The notes: a model not told the origin generated them from the letters alone. A DNA stretch of 64,000 nt from CBDHHC01 sp965263345 (GCA_965263345.1 CBDHHC010000006.1:310001-374000), one strand, 5' to 3'; shown: positions 1 to 9,533, numbered from the stretch's first letter. Numbers and translations: made by a program.

Positions 1-1
1 G

Positions 2-388
2 AAAATGACTGCTGAGACCAAAAAAATTATGGATCCAGGTATTAAGTTAACTGCAACTGCAGTGCGGGTTCCTGTGTTTGTTGGTCATGCTGAGGCTGTG
101 AATATTGAGTTTGAAGATGAGATGACTGCTGAAGATGCGCGTGATATTCTTCGTGAAGCTCCAGGTATTCTTGTGGTTGATAAACGTGAAGATGGTGGAT
201 ATGTCACGCCAATTGAATGTGTTGGTGATTATGCAACTTATGTCTCACGTATTCGCGAAGATATTACCGTTGAGAATGGGCTTTCAATGTGGGTTGTTTC
301 AGACAATCTTCGTAAGGGAGCAGCCCTTAATACCGTACAAATTGCTGAAACTGTTATAAACCGTAATTTGCTTAAGAAAGCAGCGTAA
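2..388 (+). CDS. asd: aspartate-semialdehyde dehydrogenase, C-terminal part
   Basis: The frame is already open at the window edge, so only the last 128 or so residues of this enzyme are visible. It reduces aspartyl phosphate to aspartate semialdehyde for the lysine, threonine, methionine and diaminopimelate branch. The visible part carries the C-terminal features of the Asd family: a TAVRVPVFVGHAEAVNIEF stretch (about residues 17-35 of the visible part) holding the conserved arginine and histidine, and the NLRKGAALNTVQIAE stretch that helps bind substrate and NADP. The ATG at 5 is probably an internal methionine, because family members run on in frame before it. A hairpin follows the stop. 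Confidence 0.93.
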   Translation, partial: KMTAETKKIMDPGIKLTATAVRVPVFVGHAEAVNIEFEDEMTAEDARDILREAPGILVVDKREDGGYVTPIECVGDYATYVSRIREDITVENGLSMWVVSDNLRKGAALNTVQIAETVINRNLLKKAA

Positions 389-415
389 GTTACTGTTTCA
401 AAGTACTATTCTGTT

Positions 416-455
416 GGAGTTTATATATAAATCCTAGTGGTTTCTTATAAACTCC
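416..455 (+). terminator. hairpin downstream of asd
   Basis: A 10-bp perfect inverted repeat (416-425 pairs with 446-455, GGAGTTTATA/TATAAACTCC) encloses a 20-nt loop and starts 28 bases after the asd stop. The run of T expected of an intrinsic terminator is weak (GTATTTTTAT a few bases later). It is the only structure seen in the 381-base gap between asd and the AAA+ gene; the rest of the gap is AT-rich and shows nothing else I can support. Confidence 0.45.
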
Positions 456-769
456 TTGACGTATTTTTATAGTTTCTGTGAAAATTTAGGTTCACAACAA
501 CCATCAAAGCCAATTATAAACCATAATTTGCTAAATATGGTCAGTAGTATATTTATAAACTTTACGAGCTACATTATATAAGACAATAATGTCATATTAG
601 TTGATATTCGAATGCTAACCTGAACTAGGTCTCATCATACAGATTATGTAAGGCTTAAAGTGTTGATAAATTGATTATAATTCTGTCAATTTTAAGCTTT
701 ATCTCTCAAATAAGCTGACATTTGGAATTTCTTATTCGGTTTTAGTATTTAACCATTGGAGTAATATCT

Positions 770-2827
770 GTGTCCGTCAATGACATAGAAAGAGGACTGA
801 TCGCGTGTTATGTGTCACGTGTGCTTGAGCGGAGTGATTTACCAATTCGTTCCATGCGTTACATTTTGTATTGGCTTAATGATCGTGCAGACTTATTAAA
901 TCTGCCTCTACCTAAAGAATTAACAAAATCTATTGGTAATATTTATTCTGGTGGAGCAAGTTTAACCGATTTTTCAAAAGCCTACCAAGTCCATCGATCT
1001 AAACTGATTGCAAGTTTGCAAAAGGCGGCTAATACGACAGGACAACCTGAGCCTTTATCCAGCAATCTTCGTGAGCTTGTTGATATGTTAGGTTTACCAG
1101 AGGTTGCTTGGAATATTGTTGGACTGGTTGCCTTTTATTCACGCTTTGAACAGGTTCAGTATTTCTGTGATAGTGTTTCTGAAGCTGCGGGTCCTATTAA
1201 TCGTGCTGTGTCCATTCTTGTTGGGGCTTCTCCACGTGTGGTTGACCAGTTAATTTCTCCGACTGGTGAATTGATTACTTCTGGCTTATTGCAATATCGT
1301 GAAGGTAACCAAGAAATTGGTGGACCTGGTGGACGATTTTCTATTCCGTCAAGACTAGATAATAGTTTGGATCAGAACTTTTCCAATTTTAGTGATTTTC
1401 GCCAAAAGCTCTTAGGGGATTCTATTGAGCCTGGTATTGTTGCGAGCGATTATGATCATATTGCTACTGACCGTGATTTGATCACGTCAGTTTTAAAAGG
1501 TGCTGCGGCTGAAAAGGCAAAAGGGGTTAATATCTTGCTTTATGGTCCTCCAGGGTCAGGCAAAACGGAATTGACCAAAGTCGCTGCTAAAGTTTCTGGT
1601 TTATCTCTTTATGCTTCTGGTGAAGAATTTAGCGTTGAGGGAGAAACGGATCGTTCAGGACGTTTATCTGATCTTGTTTTTGCATTAAAGTTATTGAACG
1701 GATCTGGCAAGACAGCGTTGCTTTTCGATGAAATGGAAGATATCGCCTGGCAACTTATACGTCGTGGTGGGTCAAAACTTTACCTAAATAGATTATTAGA
1801 GAATAATAGTGTTCCTGTTTTATGGACTTCTAATAAAATCGATGAGATCGATCCTGCAATTTTGCGTAGAATGACGCTTGCTATTGAGCTGAAAAAACCT
1901 CCTGCCAAACAACGAGAGAAGATTTTACGTCGTTTGTCTAAACGTGTTGGGGTGAAACTTACTAAGAAGGAAGTTGAGAATTTAGCACGCAAAATTGATG
2001 CAACGCCAGCAGTCATCGAAAATGCACTTAAGGCTGCGAAGTATGCGGGTGGTGGCGAAAAACATGTTGAACGCGCGGCATTGGGAATTGTACGTGCTGT
2101 CTCTGGACAAAATTTAAAGCAAGTTCCGATTGCTCCCGATTTTGATCCAGAGCTTTGTAAAGCAGATATTAATCTGGTTGATTTGGCTGATAAACTTACA
2201 AATTCAGAACGGTTAGGATTTTCTTTATGTTTGTCTGGTCCTTCAGGAACTGGTAAGTCTGCTTTCGCGCGTTATTTATCGACCCGGATTGGTCTGGATC
2301 TTATGCAAAAACGTGCTTCTGATTTGTTGGGGCCTTTTGTTGGCCAATCAGAGCAGCAAATTGCAGATGCTTTTGAAACAGCCCGAGAAACAAAATCATT
2401 TCTCGTTTTTGATGAAGCTGATTCATTATTGTTTGATCGTACCCAGGCTCATAGATCTTGGGAAGTTACACAAGTTAATGAGATGTTGACATGGATGGAG
2501 GATCATCCTTTTCCAGTATGTTTTACGACCAATTTAATGGGCTCAATGGATCTTGCTTCCTTGCGGCGCTTTACATTTCATGTGACATTTAATTTCTTAG
2601 ATAAAAGTGCTCTTAAAAAAGCTTATAAACTGTTTTTTGGATTTAATACTTTACCAGATGATGCTCTCTTGTTTGAGAATCTCACGCCTGGTGATTTTGC
2701 TAAGGTTAGAAAACAAGCTGAGTTTTTAGGTCAATTGAAAAATAAAAAGGCTATTGTTGATCTCCTGATGAAAATCAGCATGGGTAAGCCTGGTGCTAAA
2801 TCAAATCTTGGGTTTTCTTTTTCTTAG
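770..2827 (+). CDS. double AAA+ domain ATPase
   Basis: A 685-residue protein with two AAA+ modules. The first has Walker A GPPGSGKT at residues 259-266 and Walker B LLFDEM near 317-322, followed by TSNKIDEIDPAILRR, which resembles sensor 1 and the arginine finger. The second has GPSGTGKS at 490-497, LVFDEAD near 545-551 and TTNLMGSMDLASLRR. The first 230 residues are helical with no family I recognise. AAA+ proteins of this layout remodel or unfold proteins, but the client cannot be told from sequence. The start is a GTG with a TTGGAG Shine-Dalgarno sequence at 756-761. It converges with pdxY, leaving 10 bases between the stops, and appears to be a single-gene unit. Confidence 0.85.
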   Translation: MSVNDIERGLIACYVSRVLERSDLPIRSMRYILYWLNDRADLLNLPLPKELTKSIGNIYSGGASLTDFSKAYQVHRSKLIASLQKAANTTGQPEPLSSNLRELVDMLGLPEVAWNIVGLVAFYSRFEQVQYFCDSVSEAAGPINRAVSILVGASPRVVDQLISPTGELITSGLLQYREGNQEIGGPGGRFSIPSRLDNSLDQNFSNFSDFRQKLLGDSIEPGIVASDYDHIATDRDLITSVLKGAAAEKAKGVNILLYGPPGSGKTELTKVAAKVSGLSLYASGEEFSVEGETDRSGRLSDLVFALKLLNGSGKTALLFDEMEDIAWQLIRRGGSKLYLNRLLENNSVPVLWTSNKIDEIDPAILRRMTLAIELKKPPAKQREKILRRLSKRVGVKLTKKEVENLARKIDATPAVIENALKAAKYAGGGEKHVERAALGIVRAVSGQNLKQVPIAPDFDPELCKADINLVDLADKLTNSERLGFSLCLSGPSGTGKSAFARYLSTRIGLDLMQKRASDLLGPFVGQSEQQIADAFETARETKSFLVFDEADSLLFDRTQAHRSWEVTQVNEMLTWMEDHPFPVCFTTNLMGSMDLASLRRFTFHVTFNFLDKSALKKAYKLFFGFNTLPDDALLFENLTPGDFAKVRKQAEFLGQLKNKKAIVDLLMKISMGKPGAKSNLGFSFS

Positions 2828-2837
2828 TCTGAGTTGC

Positions 2838-3665
2838 CTATAAGTTTACTGTTTGCCAAGGTTTTTCTTGAACCCATTTTTCCTGTGTTGTGATGAGTTG
2901 TAGTTCATTTTGTTTCTGACTTTGGGAGAGTACGGCTTCAACGCCAGAGGTGGCGTATGATAGTGCCTCTTTCTTTGTTCTGTTGTTTAGCACATGTCCG
3001 ATAAATAGCGATGCCATCAGATCTCCAGTTCCTTGAGGTGGATTGATATGTTTTTTTACTTCTGTGGCGCATGTTTCATTTTCTGAGAATAGTAAATTTT
3101 TTATAGTTTTATTGTTTTCTCCTGGTGCGGATGTCACTAGAATATCATTTATATTCAGAGATTTTGATAGGTTTAGGATTTCCTCAATTTGTGTTGTTTG
3201 GCTATTTGTTAGCCACTGAAATTCGAAGAGATTGGGTGTTATTATATCTGCTAAAGGCAACAGGTGTTCTTTTATCATTTCTGCTATTGAGGGTTTTATG
3301 TATATCCCTTTTGGGTAATCTCCTATAACCGGATCACACATATAGAGCATGTTAGGGTTTTGAGATTTTATTTGCTTGAGCGTTTCTTTTGTAAAAAAAA
3401 CATGATCTTCACTCGGCATATATCCTGATATGACGGCATCTATTTTTGGTAATTGTTCATTTATTTTTATCATATTCACGATTTTTGATAGTAAGCTTGT
3501 ATTTATCTTTGAAGCCGCAAAGTTCTTATGTCCTGCGTGATGAGATAAAAGAATTGTTGGAACAGGTAAGACATTATGGCCCATGCGCTGTAAGACAAAT
3601 ACGCTTGTTGAATTTCCGACATGGCCACAGGTCACTTGTGAAGAAATTGTCAGAATATTCGCCAT
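2838..3665 (-). CDS. pdxY: pyridoxal kinase PdxY
   Basis: Phosphorylates pyridoxal to pyridoxal 5-phosphate in the vitamin B6 salvage pathway. The 275-residue length fits the PfkB/ribokinase-like pyridoxal kinase family. Visible signatures are the N-terminal ISSQVTCGHVGNSTSVFVLQRMG stretch region (residues 7-29), MCDPVIGDYPKGIYI, and the anion-hole/catalytic GTGD at 212-215 with Asp215 as the expected base. The N-terminal GHVGNS and the glycine-histidine phrase LSHHAGHKN match PdxY rather than ThiD. It is transcribed alone, convergent with the AAA+ gene and divergent from the CitE-like gene. Confidence 0.9.
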   Translation of the reverse strand: MANILTISSQVTCGHVGNSTSVFVLQRMGHNVLPVPTILLSHHAGHKNFAASKINTSLLSKIVNMIKINEQLPKIDAVISGYMPSEDHVFFTKETLKQIKSQNPNMLYMCDPVIGDYPKGIYIKPSIAEMIKEHLLPLADIITPNLFEFQWLTNSQTTQIEEILNLSKSLNINDILVTSAPGENNKTIKNLLFSENETCATEVKKHINPPQGTGDLMASLFIGHVLNNRTKKEALSYATSGVEAVLSQSQKQNELQLITTQEKWVQEKPWQTVNL

Positions 3666-3779
3666 TTTTTGTTTACCCCCCTTGTTTTTGACTCATTCTT
3701 ATTAATGTTTACTTTGAAAACTGAATGAAAAATATAATAAATTCTGCTTTTGCAGTTCATGTGAATAAAGGATCAATCC

Positions 3780-4661
3780 GTGTTATACCGACCAAGACGC
3801 AGTGTTTTATATATGCCTGGCTCAAATACAAGGGCTTTAGAGAAAGCAAAAGAACTCAATGCAGATAGTCTTATTTTTGATTTAGAAGATTCTGTTTCTC
3901 CTGATTTAAAACTACATGCCAGGCATCAAGTGTGTGATGCTATTGATACAGGCGATTACAGTCATCAGGAAATAATTGTACGTGTTAATGCTCTTACGAC
4001 TGAATGGGGGGTTGATGATTTTCGGGCTGTTGCGGATACTCAGACTAATGCTATCCTTATTCCTAAGATCAGTCGATCGGGCCATGTTATTGAAATATCA
4101 GACACTTTGGATAAGTTAGATGCGCATGAGAACTTAAAGATATGGGTGATGATGGAAACTCCACTTGCAGTCCTCAATGCTAAAGAGATCGCTGCTACTA
4201 CTCGAAGTGTTGATCGGTTTGAGTGTTTTGTTATGGGGTTAAATGATCTTGCGAAAGAAACTGGTGTGCAGATTTCGCGAGATAGGTCTCTTATGATGCC
4301 ATGGCTTTCACAATGTGTTTTGGCTGCAAGGGCCTATGGTCTTACTATTCTTGATAGTGTTTATAATGATTATGGAGATACAAGAGGGTTTAAAGAAGAG
4401 TGTCTTCAAGGTTATCGTTTAGGACTTGACGGCAAAACACTTATTCATCCTAATCAAATTAATATAGCAAATGAAGCCTTTTCACCAAGTTCAGACGAGG
4501 TTGAATGGTTAAAGAAGATCGTCAGTTTTTATGAGAAACCAGAAAATAAGGAAAAAGGCGCTATTTCTATAGATGGTGAAATGGTTGAACGTTTGCATGC
4601 TGATATAGCATATCAAAAGCTTGAGATCGTTAAAAAAATTGAGCAAATTGAGAAAAAATAA
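3780..4661 (+). CDS. HpcH/HpaI aldolase family CoA ester lyase (CitE-like)
   Basis: A 293-residue TIM-barrel lyase of the citrate-lyase beta / malyl-CoA lyase superfamily, which cleaves or forms C-C bonds in beta-hydroxyacyl-CoA esters using Mg2+. Seen directly: RRSVLYMPGSN at the N-terminus, the metal-site motif DLEDSV at 34-39, METP in the middle strand, GLNDLAKE, and the C-terminal DGKTLIHPNQI lid. The start is GTG at 3780 with AAAGGA at 3767-3772. A DUF1737 gene follows after 16 bases. Which substrate is used (malyl-CoA, citramalyl-CoA or citryl-CoA) cannot be decided from the sequence. Confidence 0.85.
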   Translation: MLYRPRRSVLYMPGSNTRALEKAKELNADSLIFDLEDSVSPDLKLHARHQVCDAIDTGDYSHQEIIVRVNALTTEWGVDDFRAVADTQTNAILIPKISRSGHVIEISDTLDKLDAHENLKIWVMMETPLAVLNAKEIAATTRSVDRFECFVMGLNDLAKETGVQISRDRSLMMPWLSQCVLAARAYGLTILDSVYNDYGDTRGFKEECLQGYRLGLDGKTLIHPNQINIANEAFSPSSDEVEWLKKIVSFYEKPENKEKGAISIDGEMVERLHADIAYQKLEIVKKIEQIEKK

Positions 4662-4677
4662 TAGATGGTGGTTTTAA

Positions 4678-4884
4678 ATGAAATTGTTTCGTTTTTTGAC
4701 TGGACCTGATGATGCTTCTTTTTGCCATCGGGTTTCTGAGGCGTTAAGTCAAGGCTGGCAGTTGCATGGTTCACCAAGTCTTTCCTATGATGCTGAGCAG
4801 AAGCGTATTGTTTGTGGGCAAGCAGTCATTAAAGATGTGCCTGGAGAAGATTATAAACCTGATATTAAATTATCGGATTATTGA
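4678..4884 (+). CDS. DUF1737 domain protein
   Basis: A 68-residue protein that matches the short DUF1737 family: KLFRFLTGPDD at the start, a central GWQLHGSP and a closing QAVIKDVPGEDY. The function is unknown. It sits 16 bases after the CoA ester lyase in the same direction, which suggests co-transcription. No signal peptide or membrane segment is visible. Confidence 0.75.
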   Translation: MKLFRFLTGPDDASFCHRVSEALSQGWQLHGSPSLSYDAEQKRIVCGQAVIKDVPGEDYKPDIKLSDY

Positions 4885-4938
4885 TTTTTTCTATAACTTT
4901 AAATCATAATATAAAAAGACATAATTCGGGGAGCTTAG

Positions 4939-5832
4939 ATGGGTTACGATTTGTACCTAAAACCTATTGAGGGGACATTAGATTTACAAAAGTTGCATGA
5001 TTTTTTTGCTTCACGATTAAATTATAAATATGAGGATACAACATTTTGGTATAATAACGGGAATACTGGTGTTTATTTTTCTATTTATTTTCAGGAGAAT
5101 TTAGAGACATCTGAGGTTTCTGATGAAATAGCTGCATCATATCCTCTTTATTTTACAATGAATTACCTTAGACCAAGTTTTTTTGCTTACGAAGCTCAAA
5201 TTGAATTAAGTGCTCTGGTGGATCATTTTTCTTTATGTGTTTTTGACCCTCAGAGCCAAGGTATGGGGGAAGGTTCTTATGATGCTGAAAAGTTTCTTTT
5301 AGGGTTTCATCACGGGAACCAGGTTTCTTATCAAACAATGAAAGAGGTTCAGAAGCATGAAGACCAAGGTATTCAGATTAATGTTATGCCTCAAAAAACT
5401 CTCAATGAGATGTGGGGGTGGAATAAAAACCGCGTTGTTTATCAAGAACATTTAGGTAAATCTTATTATGTTCCTCCCGTATGGCCCATGCTTATTGATG
5501 GCATGTTGGTGACGACAACAATTTGGCCAGATGCCCTTCCATCTTTTCTACCTGAAACAGATTTTATTATTATTTCCAAAAAGACGGATCAAACAAATCC
5601 TGATGATTATGGTGATATGCAGCGTATTTCGGTCGAGCCTTGGGGAGTTATTTTCCCTCATATTGAGTCGTATTCGGAGAAGATTCAAACAGACGGTTAT
5701 CTTATTAATAAGTATGAAACACCTCCAGAAGAGCTTAAAAATTTTATTCGTTCACTTCCTGAAAATGCTAAGAAGATTAAACGTGTTGCCTTTGATCATA
5801 TCTTTGATGAAGAACTATGGGGAACATCGTAA
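4939..5832 (+). CDS. hypothetical protein, 297 aa
   Basis: I do not recognise this family. The protein is acidic and aromatic-rich, starts MGYDLYLKPIEG, and has no signal peptide or membrane helix, so it is probably cytoplasmic. Middle parts contain YFTMNYLRPSFFAYEAQIEL and a Trp-rich stretch near residues 155-200. A GGGGAG ribosome-binding site (4929-4934) precedes the ATG by 5-8 bases. The gene lies between the DUF1737 gene (54 bases upstream) and the sdh operon (248 bases downstream). The opening resembles small proteins found in contact-dependent or antitoxin-like settings, but this is only an impression. Confidence 0.6.
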   Translation: MGYDLYLKPIEGTLDLQKLHDFFASRLNYKYEDTTFWYNNGNTGVYFSIYFQENLETSEVSDEIAASYPLYFTMNYLRPSFFAYEAQIELSALVDHFSLCVFDPQSQGMGEGSYDAEKFLLGFHHGNQVSYQTMKEVQKHEDQGIQINVMPQKTLNEMWGWNKNRVVYQEHLGKSYYVPPVWPMLIDGMLVTTTIWPDALPSFLPETDFIIISKKTDQTNPDDYGDMQRISVEPWGVIFPHIESYSEKIQTDGYLINKYETPPEELKNFIRSLPENAKKIKRVAFDHIFDEELWGTS

Positions 5833-6080
5833 TCAAAGATTTCATGGATTTTATAACTCCAATCTATTGGCGAAATCATGCCATGTTTAGGGTTTGATAA
5901 GCGGAAAGATGTACTAATCTTTCGTAGTGCGATGATATGGCCTTACAAAACTCGTTGATTTTTTTGGAATATCGATATTAATTTCCCCATAACCATTGCT
6001 GTTCTGTTTTCAACAAGCTAAAAGCTATAGCAAAACGATATAATTCAATTTCGCTCAGCATATAAAAAAGGATAAGCTTC

Positions 6081-6488
6081 ATGGCTGATATCCCAAAGCC
6101 GGTAAAAAGACCTTTATCACCTCATCTACTTATTTATAAACCTATGCTCACGATGATGATGTCTATTGCACATCGTATCACTGGTGTTGCGCTTTATTTT
6201 GGTACTCTTTTGCTCGCATGGTGGCTGATTTCTGCAGCGACAAGTGCAACTTATTTTGACTATGTGAATTCACTGCTTGCTTCACCAATTGGACGATTGG
6301 TTTTATTTCTTTTCAGTTGGGCCCTTTTCCATCACATGCTTGGTGGTATCAGACATTTTATCTGGGATACGGGCAAAGGTTTTGATCTAAACACTGTTGA
6401 ATGGCTTGCCAAGTTCACATTGTTTGGTGGTTTCGTTATTACGCTGATTGTTTGGGCGCTCGCTTATATGACAATGGGAGTTCTTTAA
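6081..6488 (+). CDS. sdhC: succinate dehydrogenase cytochrome b556 subunit
   Basis: Membrane anchor of complex II, passing electrons from the iron-sulfur subunit to ubiquinone. The 135 residues contain three hydrophobic helices (about 25-55, 65-90 and 108-133). RPLSPHLLIYKP near the N-terminus is the SdhC signature, HRITGVAL lies in helix 1, and HHMLGGIRHFIWD carries the expected haem b ligand histidine. First gene of sdhCDAB, one base before sdhD. A TATAAT lies at 6039-6044 but without a convincing -35 element. Confidence 0.95.
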   Translation: MADIPKPVKRPLSPHLLIYKPMLTMMMSIAHRITGVALYFGTLLLAWWLISAATSATYFDYVNSLLASPIGRLVLFLFSWALFHHMLGGIRHFIWDTGKGFDLNTVEWLAKFTLFGGFVITLIVWALAYMTMGVL

Positions 6489-6489
6489 T

Positions 6490-6870
6490 ATGAATTTACG
6501 TACTCCGCTTTCAAAAGTTCGTGGTTTGGGTTCTGCAAAAGAAGGTGCTGACCACTTCTGGATGCAACGTATTACAGCCGTTGCAAATTTATTCTTAGTA
6601 ATCTTTTTGGTTTATTCTATCGTAATCCATATCGGAGAGAGCCATGAGGTTGTCAAAGCTTACTTAGCTTCCCCTCTGGTCGCAGTTGCTTTTTTGCTTC
6701 TGATACTTTCCGGTATTACACATATGAAACTTGGTATGCAGGTTATCATTGAAGATTATATTCATTCAGAGGGGCTAAAGATCATCTGTCTGATGCTTAA
6801 TACATTCTTTACTATCGCGGTAGGTTTGACTTGTATCTTCGCAGTTTTAAAAATAGGTTTTGGAGCTTAA
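6490..6870 (+). CDS. sdhD: succinate dehydrogenase hydrophobic membrane anchor
   Basis: Second membrane anchor of complex II. The 126 residues include the GLGSAKEGADHFWMQRITA opening common in alphaproteobacterial SdhD, three membrane helices (about 30-50, 58-78 and 95-120), and HMKLGMQVIIEDYIHSEGLK, which bears the haem-side histidine and quinone-site residues. It starts one base after the sdhC stop and ends three bases before sdhA. Confidence 0.94.
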   Translation: MNLRTPLSKVRGLGSAKEGADHFWMQRITAVANLFLVIFLVYSIVIHIGESHEVVKAYLASPLVAVAFLLLILSGITHMKLGMQVIIEDYIHSEGLKIICLMLNTFFTIAVGLTCIFAVLKIGFGA

Positions 6871-6873
6871 AAC

Positions 6874-8682
6874 ATGACTAATTTGAACGGACAAGCTTAC
6901 CCTATTGTTGATCATACGTATGATGTTGTTGTTGTTGGGGCTGGTGGGGCTGGTCTTCGTGCAACACTTGGGGCAGCACAAGCGGGTTTGAAAACAGCTT
7001 GTATTACAAAAGTGTTCCCGACACGTTCTCATACTGTTGCGGCGCAAGGTGGAATCGCGGCCTCTTTAGGTAATATGGGACCGGATAACTGGCGCTGGCA
7101 CATGTATGATACTGTCAAAGGATCTGATTGGCTTGGTGATCAGGATGCCATTGAATATATGTGTCGCAATGCTCCAGAAGCAGTTTATGAATTAGAACAT
7201 TTTGGTGTTCCTTTTTCCCGTACAGAAGATGGTCGCATATACCAAAGACCATTTGGTGGACACACAACAGAGTTTGGTGAAGGCCCTCCAGTTCAGCGCA
7301 CATGTGCTGCTGCTGACCGTACAGGCCATGCGATATTGCATACGCTTTATGGGCAATCTTTAAGATATTCAGCTGAATTCTTTATCGAATATTTCGCTCT
7401 TGACCTCATTATGGATGAAGATGGAGCGTGTCGTGGCATTATTGCTATGAATATGGATGATGGTTCCATACATCGTTTCCAGTCACATAAAACTGTTCTG
7501 GCAACTGGTGGATATGGACGAACCTATTTCTCATGTACCTCAGCTCATACTTGTACTGGTGATGGAAATGCCATGGTTCTTCGTGCGGGACTGCCGTTAC
7601 AGGATATGGAGTTTGTTCAGTTCCATCCAACTGGTATTTATGGTGCTGGTGTTCTTATTACTGAGGGTGCGCGCGGAGAAGGCGGATATTTAACAAATTC
7701 TGAAGGAGAACGCTTTATGGAGCGTTATGCACCTTCAGTTAAAGACCTTGCATCTCGTGATGTCGTTTCCAGATCCATGACTATGGAAATTCGTGAAGGA
7801 CGCGGTGTTGGTAAAGATGGCGACCATATATATCTGCACCTTGACCATTTGGATCCGGATCTACTTGCTGAACGTCTTCCTGGTATTACAGAATCCGCAA
7901 AAATTTTCGCTGGCGTTGATTTGCGTAAAGAACCAATACCGGTTCTTCCTACAGTGCATTATAACATGGGTGGTATACCTACCAATTATCATGGTGAAGT
8001 GATTTGTCCAAAAGAGGGTGACCAAGATGCTATTGTTCCAGGGCTGATGGCAATTGGTGAAGCGGCTTGTACGTCTATTCATGGTGCAAATCGCCTTGGT
8101 TCTAATTCCTTGATTGACCTGGTTGTTTTTGGTCGCGCCTCAGGGTTACGTTGTGCCGAAACAGTTGAAGCTGGTTCTTCACATCCTGAATTGCCTTCAG
8201 ATGCAGGACAAGCAGCTCTTTCAAGACTTGATCACTTCCGTTATGCAAATGGCGGTACTCGTACCGCGGACTTACGCCTTCGTATGCAGAAAACAATGCA
8301 GACGAACTGTGCTGTGTTCCGGACAGGTGAAGTTCTTGAAGAAGGGAAACAAGAGATTTCTCAAGTCTGGAATGATAGCTCTGATATTCAGGTCACGGAT
8401 CGTTCATTGATCTGGAATAGTGATCTTATTGAAACTCTTGAGTATGATAATCTGATTTCCCAAGCCGCTGTTACGGTGAATGGTGCCGCTGCTCGCCAAG
8501 AGAGCCGTGGTGCTCATGCACGGGAAGATTTCCAATCTCGTGATGATGTGAATTGGATGAAACATACACTTTCATGGGCAGATAGCGATAAAAAGCAAGT
8601 TCGCTTGGATTATCGTCCTGTTCATACTTATACAATGACGGAAGACATGCATTATATCGAGCCTAAAGAGCGCGTATACTAA
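6874..8682 (+). CDS. sdhA: succinate dehydrogenase flavoprotein subunit
   Basis: Catalytic subunit that oxidises succinate to fumarate with covalent FAD. At 602 residues it has the normal length. Visible are the FAD-binding GAGGAGLRA (about 23-31), SHTVAAQGGI with the histidine that forms the flavin bond, the QFHPTGIYG and GARGEGG substrate/capping motifs, HTCTGDG, and the C-terminal RPVHTYTMTEDMHYIEPKERVY tail. It is intact, in contrast to the following sdhB. Confidence 0.97.
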   Translation: MTNLNGQAYPIVDHTYDVVVVGAGGAGLRATLGAAQAGLKTACITKVFPTRSHTVAAQGGIAASLGNMGPDNWRWHMYDTVKGSDWLGDQDAIEYMCRNAPEAVYELEHFGVPFSRTEDGRIYQRPFGGHTTEFGEGPPVQRTCAAADRTGHAILHTLYGQSLRYSAEFFIEYFALDLIMDEDGACRGIIAMNMDDGSIHRFQSHKTVLATGGYGRTYFSCTSAHTCTGDGNAMVLRAGLPLQDMEFVQFHPTGIYGAGVLITEGARGEGGYLTNSEGERFMERYAPSVKDLASRDVVSRSMTMEIREGRGVGKDGDHIYLHLDHLDPDLLAERLPGITESAKIFAGVDLRKEPIPVLPTVHYNMGGIPTNYHGEVICPKEGDQDAIVPGLMAIGEAACTSIHGANRLGSNSLIDLVVFGRASGLRCAETVEAGSSHPELPSDAGQAALSRLDHFRYANGGTRTADLRLRMQKTMQTNCAVFRTGEVLEEGKQEISQVWNDSSDIQVTDRSLIWNSDLIETLEYDNLISQAAVTVNGAAARQESRGAHAREDFQSRDDVNWMKHTLSWADSDKKQVRLDYRPVHTYTMTEDMHYIEPKERVY

Positions 8683-8704
8683 TTTATGGATATGGGATAT
8701 CATT

Positions 8705-9486
8705 ATGGTTGAACTCGCATTACCAAAAAATTCAAAAGTTCGTTCCGGAAAAGCCTGGAATAAGCCTGAAGGCGAAGGTAACTGGAAGCAATTTAAAGTA
8801 TACCGCTGGGACCCTGAGGATCAGGATAACCCTCGTCTGGATACATATTATGTTAATCTAGATGATTGCGGTCCAATGATTCTGGATGCTATCATTAAGA
8901 TTAAGAATGAGATTGATCCGACTTTAACGTTCCGTCGTTCCTGCCGAGAGGGTATTTGTGGTTCCTGTGCCATGAACATTGGTGGAACAAATACATCTGG
9001 CTTGTACAAAAGCTATCGAAGATATCAGCGGTACGATCTACAATTTATCCATTGCCTCATATGGAAGTTGTTAAGGATCTTGTCCCTGACCTGACGAATT
9101 TCTATGCTCAGCACCGTTCTATTGAGCCATGGCTGCAGACAGAGACGACTGAGCCTCCAAAGGAGTGGAAACAGTCTAAAGAAGATAGAGAGGAGCTAGA
9201 TGGGCTTTACGAGTGTATTCTGTGTGCTTGCTGCTCAACATCATGCCCAAGTTACTGGTGGAACTCTGATCGCTACTTAGGTCCCGCTGTGTTGTTACAG
9301 GCTTATCGCTGGATTGCTGACTCTCGTGATGAAGCAACAGGTAAGCGTCTTGATGATTTGGAAGATCCGTTCCGTCTTTATCGTTGTCATACGATTATGA
9401 ACTGTGCGAAAGCATGTCCTAAAGGGCTATCTCCAGCCAAAGCGATTGCCGAGATCAAGAAGCTTATGGTTGAGCGCAGATTTTAA
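8705..9486 (+). pseudogene. sdhB: succinate dehydrogenase iron-sulfur subunit, two frameshifts as sequenced
   Basis: The iron-sulfur subunit of complex II appears in three reading frames. Frame 1 (8705-8995) gives the N-terminus and the first cysteines of the 2Fe-2S site, CREGICGSC. A short middle frame (8997 to about 9036) reads LACTKAIEDISGT, containing the fourth 2Fe-2S cysteine. The last frame (about 9037-9486) gives IYPLPHMEVVKDLVPD, CILCACCSTSCPSYWW and CHTIMNCAKACPKG, the 4Fe-4S and 3Fe-4S ligands. Two one-base insertions, an extra T at 8996 and one base near 9036-9039, explain this exactly. Because every piece is well conserved the damage is very recent or a sequence error. As given, translation from 8705 stops after 129 residues. 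Confidence 0.92.
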
Positions 9487-9499
9487 GGGGTTTTATTAT

Positions 9500-9527
9500 A
9501 CCAACAGTCATTAAAATGACTGTTGGT
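9500..9527 (+). terminator. sdh operon terminator hairpin
   Basis: A perfect 12-bp stem (9500-9511 with 9516-9527, ACCAACAGTCAT/ATGACTGTTGGT) with a four-base TAAA loop begins 13 bases after the sdhB stop. No clean T run follows, so it may work as a Rho-assisted stop or as an mRNA 3-prime end stabiliser. The structured repeat begins right after it. Confidence 0.7.
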
Positions 9528-9533
9528 GCCGTT

